Of a stretch of 64,000 nt of DNA, positions 1 to 9,973 are shown in pieces; positions within the stretch are counted from its first letter, which is position 1; every line of letters starts with the position of its first letter. The notes under the pieces are model-generated. The model made no database searches and was not told the origin of the DNA. It saw only the letters and a list, made by a program, of their open reading frames with translations. The translations under genes were made by a program, and so were the position numbers. The DNA is from Drechmeria coniospora. Its lineage: Eukaryota > Ascomycota > Sordariomycetes > Hypocreales > Ophiocordycipitaceae. The DNA lies in contig NC_054389.1 of assembly GCF_001625195.1 (NCBI RefSeq), positions 7,684,520 to 7,748,519 of the forward strand. Direction: 5' to 3'.

Positions 1-963
1 GCTGGGTGCTCACTGCCGAGTTCTTCTGTAGTCACCTCTGGGTGCTCACTGCTGGGTCGTAGGAGGCCACAGAAACCAACGACGCGCGCCCGTTTCCTCG
101 TGCCATTTTCTCGTGCGGTGTGCCGAACTGGACGAAAGCAAAGTTCGAGGTGCCGTCGCAGGCATGCGCGTGCGGCATTGCGTCCGTCTGAAACGATGCA
201 GAGGCTGCGCTCAATCGCAGGGCACGACATGGCAAGGCTGACGATTGGCACGGCACAGTCTGCGAGGCACCCAGTGCGTACTGTACGACTACACCGCAAA
301 GCAGCACGGCACGGCACAGCACGACACCTGGCACCTGCATACCACACGCAAGCAGCTCCGCACGCAGCACCGCACACGGCACAACACACAGCACCGCACA
401 CGGCACCGCGCAAGGCCCGGCAGCGCCGCCGACCCCGGCACTCGGACAGAGCCCTGAGCCTGCGCCTCGTCCGTCATTGGCCGCAGCTTGGCTGCGTGCT
501 GTCGCTGGCATGCTTTCGGCCTCTGTGTGGCGTCGACGCTGTCTCACGCCCCCTCCTTCTCGGGCCATCTTTCGAGCCGTCGAGACGAACCGGCACAGTG
601 CGGTGCCTACTGTCCACCTACGGTACGCCGGTACCCGCGCACGTGCGTGGGCACCTCTCGTGCCTGCACGTCCACCTGCGAGCGTTCCTCGTCCTCGCCA
701 CTGCCATGCCTCGAACAAGGCACGCCCTGGGGTGACACGCCACGGTTCGTCGCTCGCCCTCACCTGCTCGGGGGCATCGGCGCAGCTGATGATGGCGTCG
801 CGCGCACGCCCGGGGACAGGGCCGTACATGCACCGTACGGGTGGAAGCGATGCGTCGCAGCCATCGACAGCTCGGACACGGTCACCAGTCACCGATGTGC
901 AAACAACGGCCGACGCGTGTCGACGGGACACCCATGGGCTCGCCGCAGCCGGCACCGACCGAC
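1..963. other. Gene-free spacer with low-complexity CA/GC-rich DNA
   Basis: No gene is supported here. Several long open frames exist on both strands but they overlap each other, are rich in Arg/Ala/Pro, and mostly lack an ATG start, as expected for GC-rich non-coding DNA. Bases 300-420 are low-complexity runs of GCACGGCACA/CACACGGCAC type. The window starts inside this spacer. Confidence 0.6.
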
Positions 964-2434
964 ACGAGATGGTCCCGCCGCCAGCAACGGTGGACGACCG
1001 CCCTCTGCTTGCCGCTTCCGATTCCCGCTCCGCCCCGGCTCCGCCCCGGCTCCGCCCCTCTGGCCAAGGTTCGGCTGCCAGCCTCTCCCCACCCCCCGTC
1101 GCCTCGCGCGTGGCCGATGCGTATCCGACAAGGGCCGTGGGTGGCGGCCGCCAGCATTGGCCTCGGCCATGGGTCCGCGTTCTGGAGAAGCGGCCGGCAT
1201 GTTCGAGGTGGGACCGGCTCGAGGTGGGACCGGCTCGAGGGTCTCCCGTTTCCAATCGCGTCAAGCTTCGGCCACGAACCGTCTGCTCGCGAGCCGTCAC
1301 CCGGTTCCAAAGGCCTGAGGCCAACGGCCAGACTCTGGCAAATCTCTGCCGGGCGACGACGGATATTTCGACGGCGGCAGTCCGTTGGCCAAAGACACGG
1401 GGCCGACGACCGTGTGGCCATGCGTGGCCGGAGCCGAGGACGGCGAGGTGCCAGCATCAGCCTCTACCAGGCCCATCCATCCCCGTCGCACGAGCAGAAG
1501 CGCCTCGGCGTCACGGCATGGTCACGACTCGATACGCTGGGGGATCCATGGCGGTGGAAATCACGCCCAGCCCCGCGAGGAACGCTGACCTCATGTTGCC
1601 ATTGTTCTGGATACCGACACCTGGACTGCGGAGTACGGAGGGATTCTATTGATAATCCTCGTGGTATCTCGCCAAGTTTGCAGTCTGCCATTGCTTGGAA
1701 AGATAAGGATCCTTGATGCGCGAGCACCACCAAGATCCACCCGGCACCTGAGGTAGGTATGCTTTCCTCCGATTACCTAATTTTTCCCTCATGTTCATGA
1801 TCAGTGTGGCCCTTGAGACTGACTGTACTGTACATGCACAACCAAAAACTTGTAGTACAGTGATACTTGGTTGTACTGTACTTGCTCTGCGGTGATTGGT
1901 CGTGGTGATTGGCCATGTCAACCGAGCAGGGGGTGTCAACACCTGCAGCAAGTATTCTCAACTTCTCACCTGCTTGCTCTGCACCTCCAGTTGGTTCCCG
2001 CCCAGGCTCTGGTCCTGCTACACTTGGTGTGCTTGGCTAAACCCGGCATGTCGCGGAAGCTGCTGGCTTTTGCACGCAGAGCTTTACTGCTTCCTACGGA
2101 GCACACTTGGGCTGACTTGCACGCAGAGCTTTGCTGCTTCCAACGGAGCACGCTTGGTCCGTTCCATGTCGACGGGTGCATGGAAGTGGGCATCCTTGAT
2201 GGCCTTTATTGGTTACTCGGTCGGCTGCGACGTGCCATTTTCTGTCCAAAAGAATAAAGGAACATGCCCAAGCACATGGCAGTCTCGGCGATTCCAACTG
2301 CATGCGTGATGATGCAAGTACTTGGGGAAGCACCTGGCCTTGGCAAGCACGACAAGGGAGCCAGACGCAAAAAAGGCGTGGACAATCGACACCTTGGCGG
2401 GGGAAGCTCGCCCTCGCGTCGTGCCGTGGACTGC

Positions 2435-2442
2435 TATAAAAG
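2435..2442 (+). promoter_or_regulatory. TATA box of secreted protein gene 1
   Basis: TATAAAAG lies 110 bp upstream of the ATG at 2552, a normal spacing for a fungal TATA promoter. The paralogue at 6711 has a TATA box at the matching place, which supports both. Confidence 0.6.
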
Positions 2443-2551
2443 GGCCGAACTTTCCTCCGGGGACGCTCGTCACCGATGCTGACTTGCTCGCCATTCTTGC
2501 ACCCGCCACCTTTCGAGAGCGCAGTTACATCCCCGCGGCGCGGCACCCACG

Positions 2552-2962
2552 ATGCTCATCGCCTGGAACTTGATCCTGTCCGTGGCGGCGGCGAGGCTGG
2601 CAACCCCACCTGCCGGCGCCGACACGTCACCGAGCAAGGACGTGCCGAGCACGCCGTCGAATGGTTGCAGGTCGGACTGCGTGGGAGACGTCGTGTCGAT
2701 GCAACTCTCCGAGGACCGTGCTTGGTTTTTCCCGAAAGCGGTGGATTGCACGGTCGACAGGGCAACCTACGAGGCCTTCAAGCCCGCCTTCACGGAGAGG
2801 ATATTGAAGCATCTGCCGCAGTGGTCCTGGCTGCAATGCAAATCTGGCGAGATACAATTCAGCGGGACGGCGTCGGGCGGCGGCGTTTACGAGAAGTGGT
2901 CGAACCACTGCCTGGCCAAGCCGACGTTTGTCACCTTTTGCGACCAGAAGCGGTGCTGCTAA
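2552..2962 (+). CDS. Small secreted eight-cysteine protein, paralogue 1
   Basis: A 136-residue intronless protein of unknown function. Residues 1 to about 23 form a signal peptide (short N-terminus, hydrophobic core WNLILSVAAA, small residues before the mature chain). A Ser/Pro-rich linker leads to a compact domain with eight cysteines: the pair in CRSDCVGDVVS, then DC, QC, HC, FC and a terminal CC. All eight are conserved in the paralogue at 6711, and about half of the aligned residues of the mature domain are identical, with WSWL, QFSG and ASGG conserved. Even spacing and a C-terminal CC suggest a disulphide-stabilised extracellular protein. A TATA box sits 110 bp upstream. I do not recognise a known family; secretion and an effector-like role are inferred from size, signal peptide and Cys content. 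It lies in copy 1 of the local segmental duplication. Confidence 0.8.
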   Translation: MLIAWNLILSVAAARLATPPAGADTSPSKDVPSTPSNGCRSDCVGDVVSMQLSEDRAWFFPKAVDCTVDRATYEAFKPAFTERILKHLPQWSWLQCKSGEIQFSGTASGGGVYEKWSNHCLAKPTFVTFCDQKRCC

Positions 2963-4079
2963 AGGTCGTGCATTCGTCGCCGTCGGCACCGTCATCTGCT
3001 TCGGCAACCGCAGCCAGGGCGACGGCAAAGGACCGTTTCCTCTAATGCCAGCCGCACCCAAGAATATCCGACGCAGGAAAGGATCGGACGAGATGACAAC
3101 CACGGGCCCCAACAAGCCCGACAACAGGACAAGCGAACAGCGCGACGGCAACCACATGCCCAAATATCCGCCACGACAAGGGGCAAGCGAACGGGGCCAT
3201 GACAAGCATCACTGCCATGAGCATGCATGTACGAGTGCAAGTGCAAGTGCAGGTACATGCAAGTACAAGTGCGGATATCGAATTGTGCGGCGCAGTTGAT
3301 CGTGGTCGACGATGAATAGCTGGAGAGGGCGTGGGGATTTTCAACCAACGTATCGTCGTGGAATGGCACAGTGCTTGTGCGCAGGAAATGGAGGGAAAAT
3401 ATTACACTCTTTTCCCATCGCCCAAATATTTACCTGCAACTACTCCGTACATGCACTTGCGCAAGCATGTCCTGTACATGTACTCCGTGCTGTACTTGAC
3501 TCGGCTGACAGTACAGCAAGAGCTCGGTCATTTCATTCACGACATTAATACTTGCACTCCGCCAAAGCAGGACGTATCACAATGGCCATTACTATTATTA
3601 CCTGCATCCTACAGAGTACGGAGTACGGAATGCCAAGATGGAGATGCACTCGTATGTCAATACCATTGCAAGCACGGAGTACTCTATATTACTCCGTGCC
3701 CTTCCATCGGTTATGGCACCTAATGCTCCCCTACCCAGTAGGCATGGAGCGGCAATCTTACCAGACATTCCCGCCGTAGGTACCGCTGCCCGGTCGATCA
3801 CACTGCGGACAGCGCATGTGCAACAGTTCAAGTACACTTCACTCTATTTCACGTACTGGTACTTGCGTGTGTCCAGGGTCAAGTACGCCGTGCATTTACG
3901 ATTACTTGCTGTGCTGGTACGTTGAGAAAGTGCCTGCAACGTGTGCAGAATGGTGCTCCGACGGGCCATGTCATTGGCTGCCGCTGGGCAGAGCGAGCAG
4001 CAGACGAGAGGGGTCGTCCGACTTCCACCACACCTCGAAGCACGACACCCAGCACGGCGCAGCACGACACCCGAGGACG
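2963..4079. other. Spacer between the two duplication copies
   Basis: Bases 2963-3340 are the trailer of duplication copy 1. From 3340 to 4079 the DNA is more AT-rich and carries scattered TACGGAGTA-type words (for example 3615-3630 and 3675-3690) and ACATGTACA palindromes. No credible gene is seen. Confidence 0.55.
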
Positions 4080-4208
4080 AGGACGAGGACGAGATGGTCC
4101 TGCGGCCCGCATCTGTGGACGGTCGACCTTGCTTTCCGCTTCCGATTCCCGCCCTTCCGCCGTCAAGGCCCCAGCTTCGACCGCCGGTTCTCCCCGCCAA
4201 CCGTGGCC

Positions 4209-4337
4209 TCTTGCACAGCTGATGGGTGTCCGAAAGGTCCACGAGTGGCCGCTGCCAGCATCGGATTGGGCCTCTTGCACAGCTGATGGGTGTCCGAAAG
4301 GTCTACGAGTGGCCGCTGCGAGCATCGGATGGGCCTC
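4209..4337. repeat. Two direct repeats of about 64 bp
   Basis: CCTCTTGCACAGCTGATGGG...CCACGAGTGGCCGCTGCCAGCATCGGAT occurs at about 4209 and again at about 4273 with few changes. A partial third unit (GGGCCTCGGCAACAG) follows. Confidence 0.8.
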
Positions 4338-4802
4338 GGCAACAGGTCTACTCGGTACGCCTACAGCCGGCAGCTTCGAGACGGCGCCCGCTGCATGGTC
4401 TCCCGTTCTCAATCGCCCAAGGGCCCGGCCATGAATGGTCTGCTCCGTGCGTGGCCGCTGCCAGCATGGGATGGGCCTCTGCAGCGGTTCCACATGCTGG
4501 GGGCCGACTGGCCACTTCGAGACGGCACCCGTTCCATGGTCTCTCATTCCAACCCGCGTCAGGGTCCGGCCGTGCATGGTCTGCTCCCGAAACATGTCCC
4601 GATTCCGACGGCGTCAGGCCGACAACCAGATTCCGTCCCATCTCGGCCGTGCCGCGACCGACGTTTCGATGGCGGCACTTGCAGTCCGTCTGCCAAAGAC
4701 ATGGGGCAGAGGCCATGGAGCCATCGCGGCCCAAGTCGACGACAGCCACGGGTGCCAACTTTGGCCTCGACCAGGCCAATCCCGGCACGGACACGACCTG
4801 AT

Positions 4803-5611
4803 GTGTGGGGGGGTCCATCATGGTAAAAATCACCCCCCGCCCGGAGAGAAACGACCGTTGTCCAGGGGCACTACAGTCTGCTGGCCTTAATACGTGGGGG
4901 AGTCCATTATGGTGAAAATCACCCCCCGCCCGGAGAACAACGACCGTTGTCCAAGGGCACCACGGTCTGCCGGCCTTGATGCATGGGGGAATCCATTATG
5001 GTAAAAATCACCCCCCGCCCGGAGAACAACGACCGTTGTCCAGGGGCACCAGTGTCTGCCGGCCTTGATCCGTGGGGGAATCCATCATGGTAAAAATCAC
5101 CCCCGGCCCGGAGAGAAACGATCGCCGTCTATGGGCACCACGTTCTGCCGGCCTTGATCCGTGCGGGAATTCATTATAGTGAAAATTACCAAAATCACCT
5201 CTCGCCCCGGAGAAACGACCGCTGTCCATGGGCACCACAGTCTGCCGGCCTTGATGCGTGGGGAATCCATTATAGTGAAAATCACCCCCCTCCCGGAGAG
5301 AAACGACCGTTGTCCAGGGGCACCACGCTCTGTCGGCCTTGATCCGTGGGGTAATCCATCCTGGTGAAACCCCCCCCCCCGCCCGGAGAATAACGACCGT
5401 TGTCCAGGGGCACCACGGTCTGCCGGCCTTGGTCCGTGGGGAATCCATTATCGTAAAAATCACACCCAGCCCCGAGAGAAACGACCGCTGTCAATGGGCA
5501 CCACGGTCTGCCGGCCTTGATGCGTGGGGGAATCCATCATGGTGAAAATCACCCCCCGCCCCGAGAGAAACGACCGCCGTCCATGGACACCACGGTCTGC
5601 CGGCCTTGCCG
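4803..5611. repeat. Nine-unit 89-bp tandem array
   Basis: Units carry GTGGGGGAATCCATTATGG, AAAATCACCCCCCGCCCGG, GAAACGACCGTTGTCC and GGGCACCACGGTCTGCCGG. The TCCAT landmark falls at 4814, 4903, 4992, 5081, 5170, 5266, 5355, 5444 and 5533: a strict 89-bp period except for one 96-bp unit caused by a short insertion (AAAATTACCAAAATC, near 5180-5200). Frames through the array are open by chance only. Copy 1 of the segmental duplication has just one diverged unit (about 1536-1590), so the array expanded after the duplication. Confidence 0.9.
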
Positions 5612-6611
5612 TGGGCTCTCCGAGAGACTCTCCATGCCGTCACATTCCGAACCGCCGGCGTCGCCCTGCGGTCGCCGAGAACGCCATGCACCTCTCTCGC
5701 CGAGTCGCCGCCTTCCTCTTGCCCTTCCTTCGCCTCTCGTTGCGCATCCCCTCCAAGCTTGGCGTGCGCACTGCCGACCGGTGCGACCCTGACCCTTGCT
5801 CGACCATCTCCGCACCCGAAGCCGACCTCTTATTGCCGCCATTCTGGATACCGACGCCCACAGGCAAGCACACTACGGCGTGCGGAGGGACACCAAGTAG
5901 CAAGAATCGTCGTCGCATTTTGCTGCGTGGGCCGTCCGCCATGGGTCGTGGGAGACATGGACCGTGATGCGTCCGCCGCGCACCACCAAGATCCACTCGT
6001 CACCTGAGCGGCACGGATACAGTTGCCACGAATTACCTAATGGTTCCTTCGCGTCGTCGTCGTCAGGCCTGCGAGGTGATGACCCTTGGGACCGCACAGA
6101 GCACGCGCGCCGTTGTCGATTGCCCCCCGCGCCGACGGAGCCGGGCGTGCGAGCGTGAACGTGAGCCGTATTCTCACCCGCTTCGTTCTCCGGTCCTGCG
6201 GCGGGTGCTCTGCCTGCACCTCTCGGCAAGGCGTCGAGCGTATCGTGCTTGGGCACGCCCGGCACCTTGCCGACGCGCAGAGGGCCGGCTCTCGCACGAG
6301 TGGTGTCGCCCGCCGCCTGCGCGTACGGACCGCCCGGTCGTCCCGTCCACGACTGCATGTGGGCGGGCATCTCCAGTCGGAGCCGGTGCCCGTTGGCGTT
6401 CATTGGTCGCTCCGCCCAATAAATACCGCAACATGCCATTATCGGTCCCGAGGAACCTCGCACCCGTCTCATCGGACGATTCCAAGCACACGTGCGACGA
6501 TGGGGAGAGCGCCGGACCTTGGCGGGCACCGAGGGAGAGGCGAGCGCCGTGGGACGTCGAGCATCGACGGCTTCGTCGGGGAACCTCGCCTCGGCCTGTG
6601 CCGTCGTCGGG
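5612..6611. other. Upstream region of secreted protein gene 2
   Basis: GC-rich non-coding part of duplication copy 2. Apart from homology to 1590-2430 no gene is supported. Overlapping open frames on both strands are Arg/Pro-rich and incompatible with one another. Confidence 0.5.
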
Positions 6612-6619
6612 TATATAAT
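6612..6619 (+). promoter_or_regulatory. TATA box of secreted protein gene 2
   Basis: TATATAAT lies 99 bp upstream of the ATG at 6711. It matches the position of the TATA box in front of paralogue 1. Confidence 0.6.
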
Positions 6620-6710
6620 GGGCCGGCCTTCCTCGCCGAGGGCGCCCACCCTTGCATCCCACGGCTTTTCGAATACGCCGCAGCAAGGTCCGGTCACCAC
6701 GGTGTTCACG

Positions 6711-7106
6711 ATGCGCATTGATCGACACGTTATCCTGTCGATGCTGGCCGTTGGGGGCCTCGCAAGCCCGCTGGCCAGCACCGACGCATCACCGAGCGAG
6801 GCGTCGAGCGATTGCAGGTCGGACTGCGTCGGAGACGTCGTGTCCGTGCACGTCTTCGAGGACCGTGGCTGGTTCTTCGGGACGGCCAAGGACTGCAAGG
6901 TCGACAAGGTGGCCTACGAGGTCTTCCAGTCCACCGTCACGGCCAAGAAAGCCATGCATATGATGATGCATTGGTCCTGGCTCGCATGTGGTCGGGGTGA
7001 GGTGCAGTTCAGCGGCAGGGCGTCGGGCGGAGAGAGCAAGCTCTGGCTGAAACAATGCCTGCCCAAGTCGAGCTTGAGAAACCTGTGCCACCAGAGGTGC
7101 TGCTGA
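6711..7106 (+). CDS. Small secreted eight-cysteine protein, paralogue 2
   Basis: A 131-residue intronless paralogue of the protein at 2552. The ATG at 6711 is chosen because it directly precedes a signal peptide (hydrophobic ILSMLAVGGLASPLA) and lies about 100 bp after the TATA box; the frame is open further upstream but that part is unrelated to paralogue 1. All eight cysteines are kept (CRSDCVGDVVS, DC, AC, QC, LC, terminal CC), as are WSWL, VQFSG and ASGG. The middle of the chain differs strongly (Met-rich AMHMMMHWSWL in place of LKHLPQWSWL), while the cysteine frame is constant, a pattern seen in secreted proteins under diversifying pressure. Function unknown; extracellular location inferred. 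Confidence 0.8.
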   Translation: MRIDRHVILSMLAVGGLASPLASTDASPSEASSDCRSDCVGDVVSVHVFEDRGWFFGTAKDCKVDKVAYEVFQSTVTAKKAMHMMMHWSWLACGRGEVQFSGRASGGESKLWLKQCLPKSSLRNLCHQRCC

Positions 7107-9281
7107 GGACGTGCCTCCTTCGAGACTGGCACCGCGCTCCGCCTCGGCAAACCACAGCAGAAGCGGCACAGCAGGCCCGGACGATTTCCTCGACGCCCGC
7201 TGGACCTCGGGGCCGACCACGTCACCGGCAGGAATGTCGGCCGCAGGAAGGATCGGGCGCGAACGGGGCAACGACGGCCACGGCCCACAACATCTCTCCG
7301 AGGACGAAGGATCAGGAGCGCGACGGGGCCATGGAGGACCGCCGTGACCACGCAACACTCGCGCAGCAAGTTGGCGGCAATTTGCTGCGCGGCGCAGTCG
7401 ACGATATTCCACGATGAATGGTTGGAGAATGGCAGTAGAATGGCTGGAGAAAGCGTTGAGGTTCTCAAGGCCATGCACCGCATATGTACTGTACAGTACA
7501 CGTTGGGGAATGGTCCGCGGGGAATGGTCCGCGGGGAATGGTCCGCGGGGAATGGTCCGCAGGAAATGGTTGAATTACGAATGCAACACCATCATGTCCC
7601 ACCCTTTACTTGCACCGCACTTTGCTCCGTGCCTTGCGCAGCTTTGTCGATCATCTGTAGAGAAGCGCCGTCAGCTACAAGTATTACATTGCGCTTGAAT
7701 CGCATGGCCGCCAAAGTGCGAAAGGGTTGATGCACCACAGTCCGACTGGCAGCAGCAGGATCGCAATAATAAGTACCTACAGTAGTGCTTTTGAGGCTCC
7801 ATGTTGCACAATGACATGTAATTTTCAGTTGCATTATGGAGGTTCCGGAGGTACGGAGTAAGTACGTACAGTATAGTACAGTATAGTACAGTATGCATGT
7901 GAGTAAACTTGGGCTTAATAGAAAGAGGCATCGCATCGTACCAGGTATGGAGTATATCTAGTTTATCCTTTTCTGCCTCACCAACCAGGAGTGCTCTGGT
8001 TACTAATAAAATCCCTTGCCGCACACCGGGCGATCAATGAGGAACGATGCATCCACTCGGCCAATCCTTCAGGCATTTACTGACATGGGGTTACAAGTGC
8101 CGGTAGTAACAAGTACCGGCAGTTACATCGGTAGTTACAAGTGCCGGTACTAAGTTACAAGTACCGGTAGTGACAAGTACCAGTAGTGTACGGAGTACTC
8201 CGTACGGAGTAGGTACTTACAGTACAGTACTGTACTTAAGTACACCTACTTGTTCGCCTAGTAATTAATACTTGTCCACCCACTTGTGCTTGCAAGTACG
8301 TATGTTCGCCTACTTGTACTTGTGTACGGAGTTTGGAGTGCACCATACGGAGTACTCCGTACGGTACGGAGTATTACACATACAGTACTTGTTTGCAAGT
8401 ACTTGCCTAGTGCTTCAATGACACCTGCTTGTACACCCAAGTATCCATAGGTACCTAGTGTTACCAGGTACCCGTACTTTGGTATTTCTACGCTTAAGCG
8501 TACTTGCAATACTTGGGCATGCTGTGCACCTCTAAACGGTACTGCTAACTGCAGCCTCGATGCCTGCGTTTGGCCAAAACAGTTCGTACCACAGCGGTCA
8601 TTAACCCCTAATGACACTAGCACTCTGTAGAGTGCCAAGATGATCATGATTGCGTGTGCAAGTACAGCACTCGTACGATGCCATTCCATCCATTGCGGCA
8701 CTCGTAGGTATGAAGCGGCAATCATGTCATCCGACAAGGTGATTCCGCGGGCTCACTGCCAGCACGTTAATACTACTCAAGTACACAGGTGCCGGTACTT
8801 GTGCACCTACTGTACAGTACAGTACCTGAGCAGTCATGTACAAGTACTAGGTACCTAATAGTTGATGCACCACCGATAGTGCATACACCTACTGTACAGT
8901 ACTCGGATACGGAGTATAATGCGAGTACAGCACTTGTATGTGCTGTACATACAGTACAATTACTCTCTCTACAGCATGCAAGTGCCTACAACTTGCACTT
9001 GCTGTACAGTGCTCCGTACTCCGTACTAAGTACTTACATGTAGAGTAATTAGTATACGAACCTTCCAGAACAGTCCATCCTTTGCACCGCCTGCGGGCTC
9101 CTTCGGCCCGGAGCGAGGCAGACCAACCCTCGCGCTGCACGTGACATCGCGACATCTCCTCGACGCGCCACGTCTCTCGCACCGAAATCCGCTCGTGCTT
9201 CGTTCAATTATCTCCATTCCTCTTCGTCTCTACGCATAGCCACGCTCCCGCCCAACGCCATCCCGACCCTTTCCTCGCATC
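7107..9281. other. Repeat-rich spacer full of TACGGAGTA palindromes
   Basis: Bases 7107-7440 are the trailer of duplication copy 2. From 7440 onward the DNA is AT-richer and dense in palindromic words: TACGGAGTACTCCGTACGGAGTA near 8197, ACGGAGTACTCCGTACGG near 8348, strings of GTACAGTATAGTACAGTA (7866-7895), and AAGTACCGGTAGTNAC repeats (8093-8180). No gene was found. The last 200 bp before the ATG at 9282 are the probable promoter and leader of RPA3. Confidence 0.6.
7505..7574. repeat. 14-bp minisatellite, about five units
   Basis: GGGGAATGGTCCGC is repeated four times perfectly from 7505 to 7560, followed by a diverged unit (AGGAAATGGTTGAA). Confidence 0.9.
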
Positions 9282-9731
9282 ATGGCCGAGAGCATCTCCG
9301 CCCCGCGCATCACGGCGCAGCATCTCGACGCCTTCGCCGGCCGCCTCGTCACCATGGTCGGCAAGGTCACCCAGCTACGTGGCGACCAGGCGACCATCGA
9401 CGCCGACGGCACCGTTACCGTCGTCCTCAACCGGGTACCCTCGTCACCCCTCCTGCCCGTCGTGTGGCACCCTAGACTGACGAGCGGACGCACAGGACGC
9501 TCACCTGAGCAACGGGAATGCCGTCCAGATCATCGGCAAGGTCAACCCCGACCTGTCCATCAAGGTCCTGAGCTCCAAGGATCTTGGCCCCGGCGTCGGT
9601 CTGTCCCCCCCTTCGCCCTCTGCCATGCCGCACCTCTCGCTGACGGCAGACCGTCGCCAGACTTTGGCCTCTGCACCGCCGTCGTCGCCGCCACGCACCG
9701 GTTCAAGGAGATTTTCGTCGCGGAGAGCTAA
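9282..9731 (+). CDS. rfa3: Replication protein A 14-kDa subunit (RPA3)
   Basis: Smallest subunit of the heterotrimeric single-strand DNA binding complex RPA, acting in nuclear replication, repair and recombination. CDS is join(9282..9434, 9496..9598, 9661..9731), 108 residues, the usual size for the fungal subunit. Exon 1 gives a single OB-fold start (APRITAQHLDAFAGRLVTMV, GKVTQLRGDQATIDADG), exon 2 gives LSNGNAVQIIGKVNPDLSIK, and exon 3 ends CTAVVAATHRFKEIF. Intron 1 (61 bp, phase 0, GTACCC...CACAG, branch GACTGAC) and intron 2 (62 bp, GTCTGT...GCCAG, branch GCTGAC) restore one frame. It is convergent with the carboxypeptidase gene, with 242 bp between the stop codons. Identification rests on OB-fold pattern, size and sequence resemblance. 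Confidence 0.88.
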   Translation: MAESISAPRITAQHLDAFAGRLVTMVGKVTQLRGDQATIDADGTVTVVLNRVPSSPLLPVVWHPRLTSGRTGRSPEQRECRPDHRQGQPRPVHQGPELQGSWPRRRSVPPFALCHAAPLADGRPSPDFGLCTAVVAATHRFKEIFVAES

Positions 9732-9973
9732 ACACAGAAAGACCATGAACGTCGTGCGCTGCGAGCATGGCTTGGCTACGAAGCATGAACAATACCATTG
9801 AGCGAACATGAACGAAATGAACGAACATGATGACCAGTCACTTCCTCCTTCAAGCCCCTCCCTCGGTGTCCCTGCCGCAAACTCTCCCAAACAACTCAAG
9901 GTCCGATGTACACGCTTGCCTGATTTCGCCCTCGACCTCGTCCGCCCGTCGCCAACCCGCCGCCGTCGGTCGC

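Larger units (their letters stand above)
964..3340. repeat. Copy 1 of a tandem segmental duplication (carries secreted protein gene 1)
   Basis: This block is collinear with 4080-7440. Matching stretches include GATGGTCC...CTTCCGATTCCCG (about 967-1040 versus 4092-4155), the segment around 1240-1430 versus 4530-4710, TTCTGGATACCGACRCC near 1605 versus 5840, CACCACCAAGATCCAC near 1725 versus 5980, ATTACCTAAT near 1773 versus 6030, the secreted-protein genes themselves, and the trailers ending near TCGACGATGAATRGNTGGAGA (3307 versus 7398). The copies differ by many substitutions and indels, so the duplication is not recent. Copy 1 is clearly more AT-rich than copy 2 between about 1640 and 2440. 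It contains a single unit (about 1536-1590) of what is a nine-unit array in copy 2. Confidence 0.8.
4080..7440. repeat. Copy 2 of the tandem segmental duplication (carries secreted protein gene 2)
   Basis: Collinear partner of 964-3340, in the same orientation. It is longer because a nine-unit 89-bp array (4803-5611) has grown inside it, and because a 64-bp unit (GCCTCTTGCACAGCTGATGG...) is doubled at about 4209-4337, with a diverged third unit after it. Flanks on both sides of the gene align with copy 1, so the unit of duplication was the gene plus about 1.6 kb upstream and 0.4 kb downstream. Confidence 0.8.

Noticed and set aside
32..1324. 430-codon open frame on the minus strand
   Set aside because: Arg/Ala-rich, starts without a convincing ATG, overlaps several equally long frames, and lies across a duplicated non-coding block.
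4803..5611. CRISPR-like array
   Set aside because: Units are contiguous 89-bp tandem copies with no unique spacers, in a eukaryotic nuclear genome.
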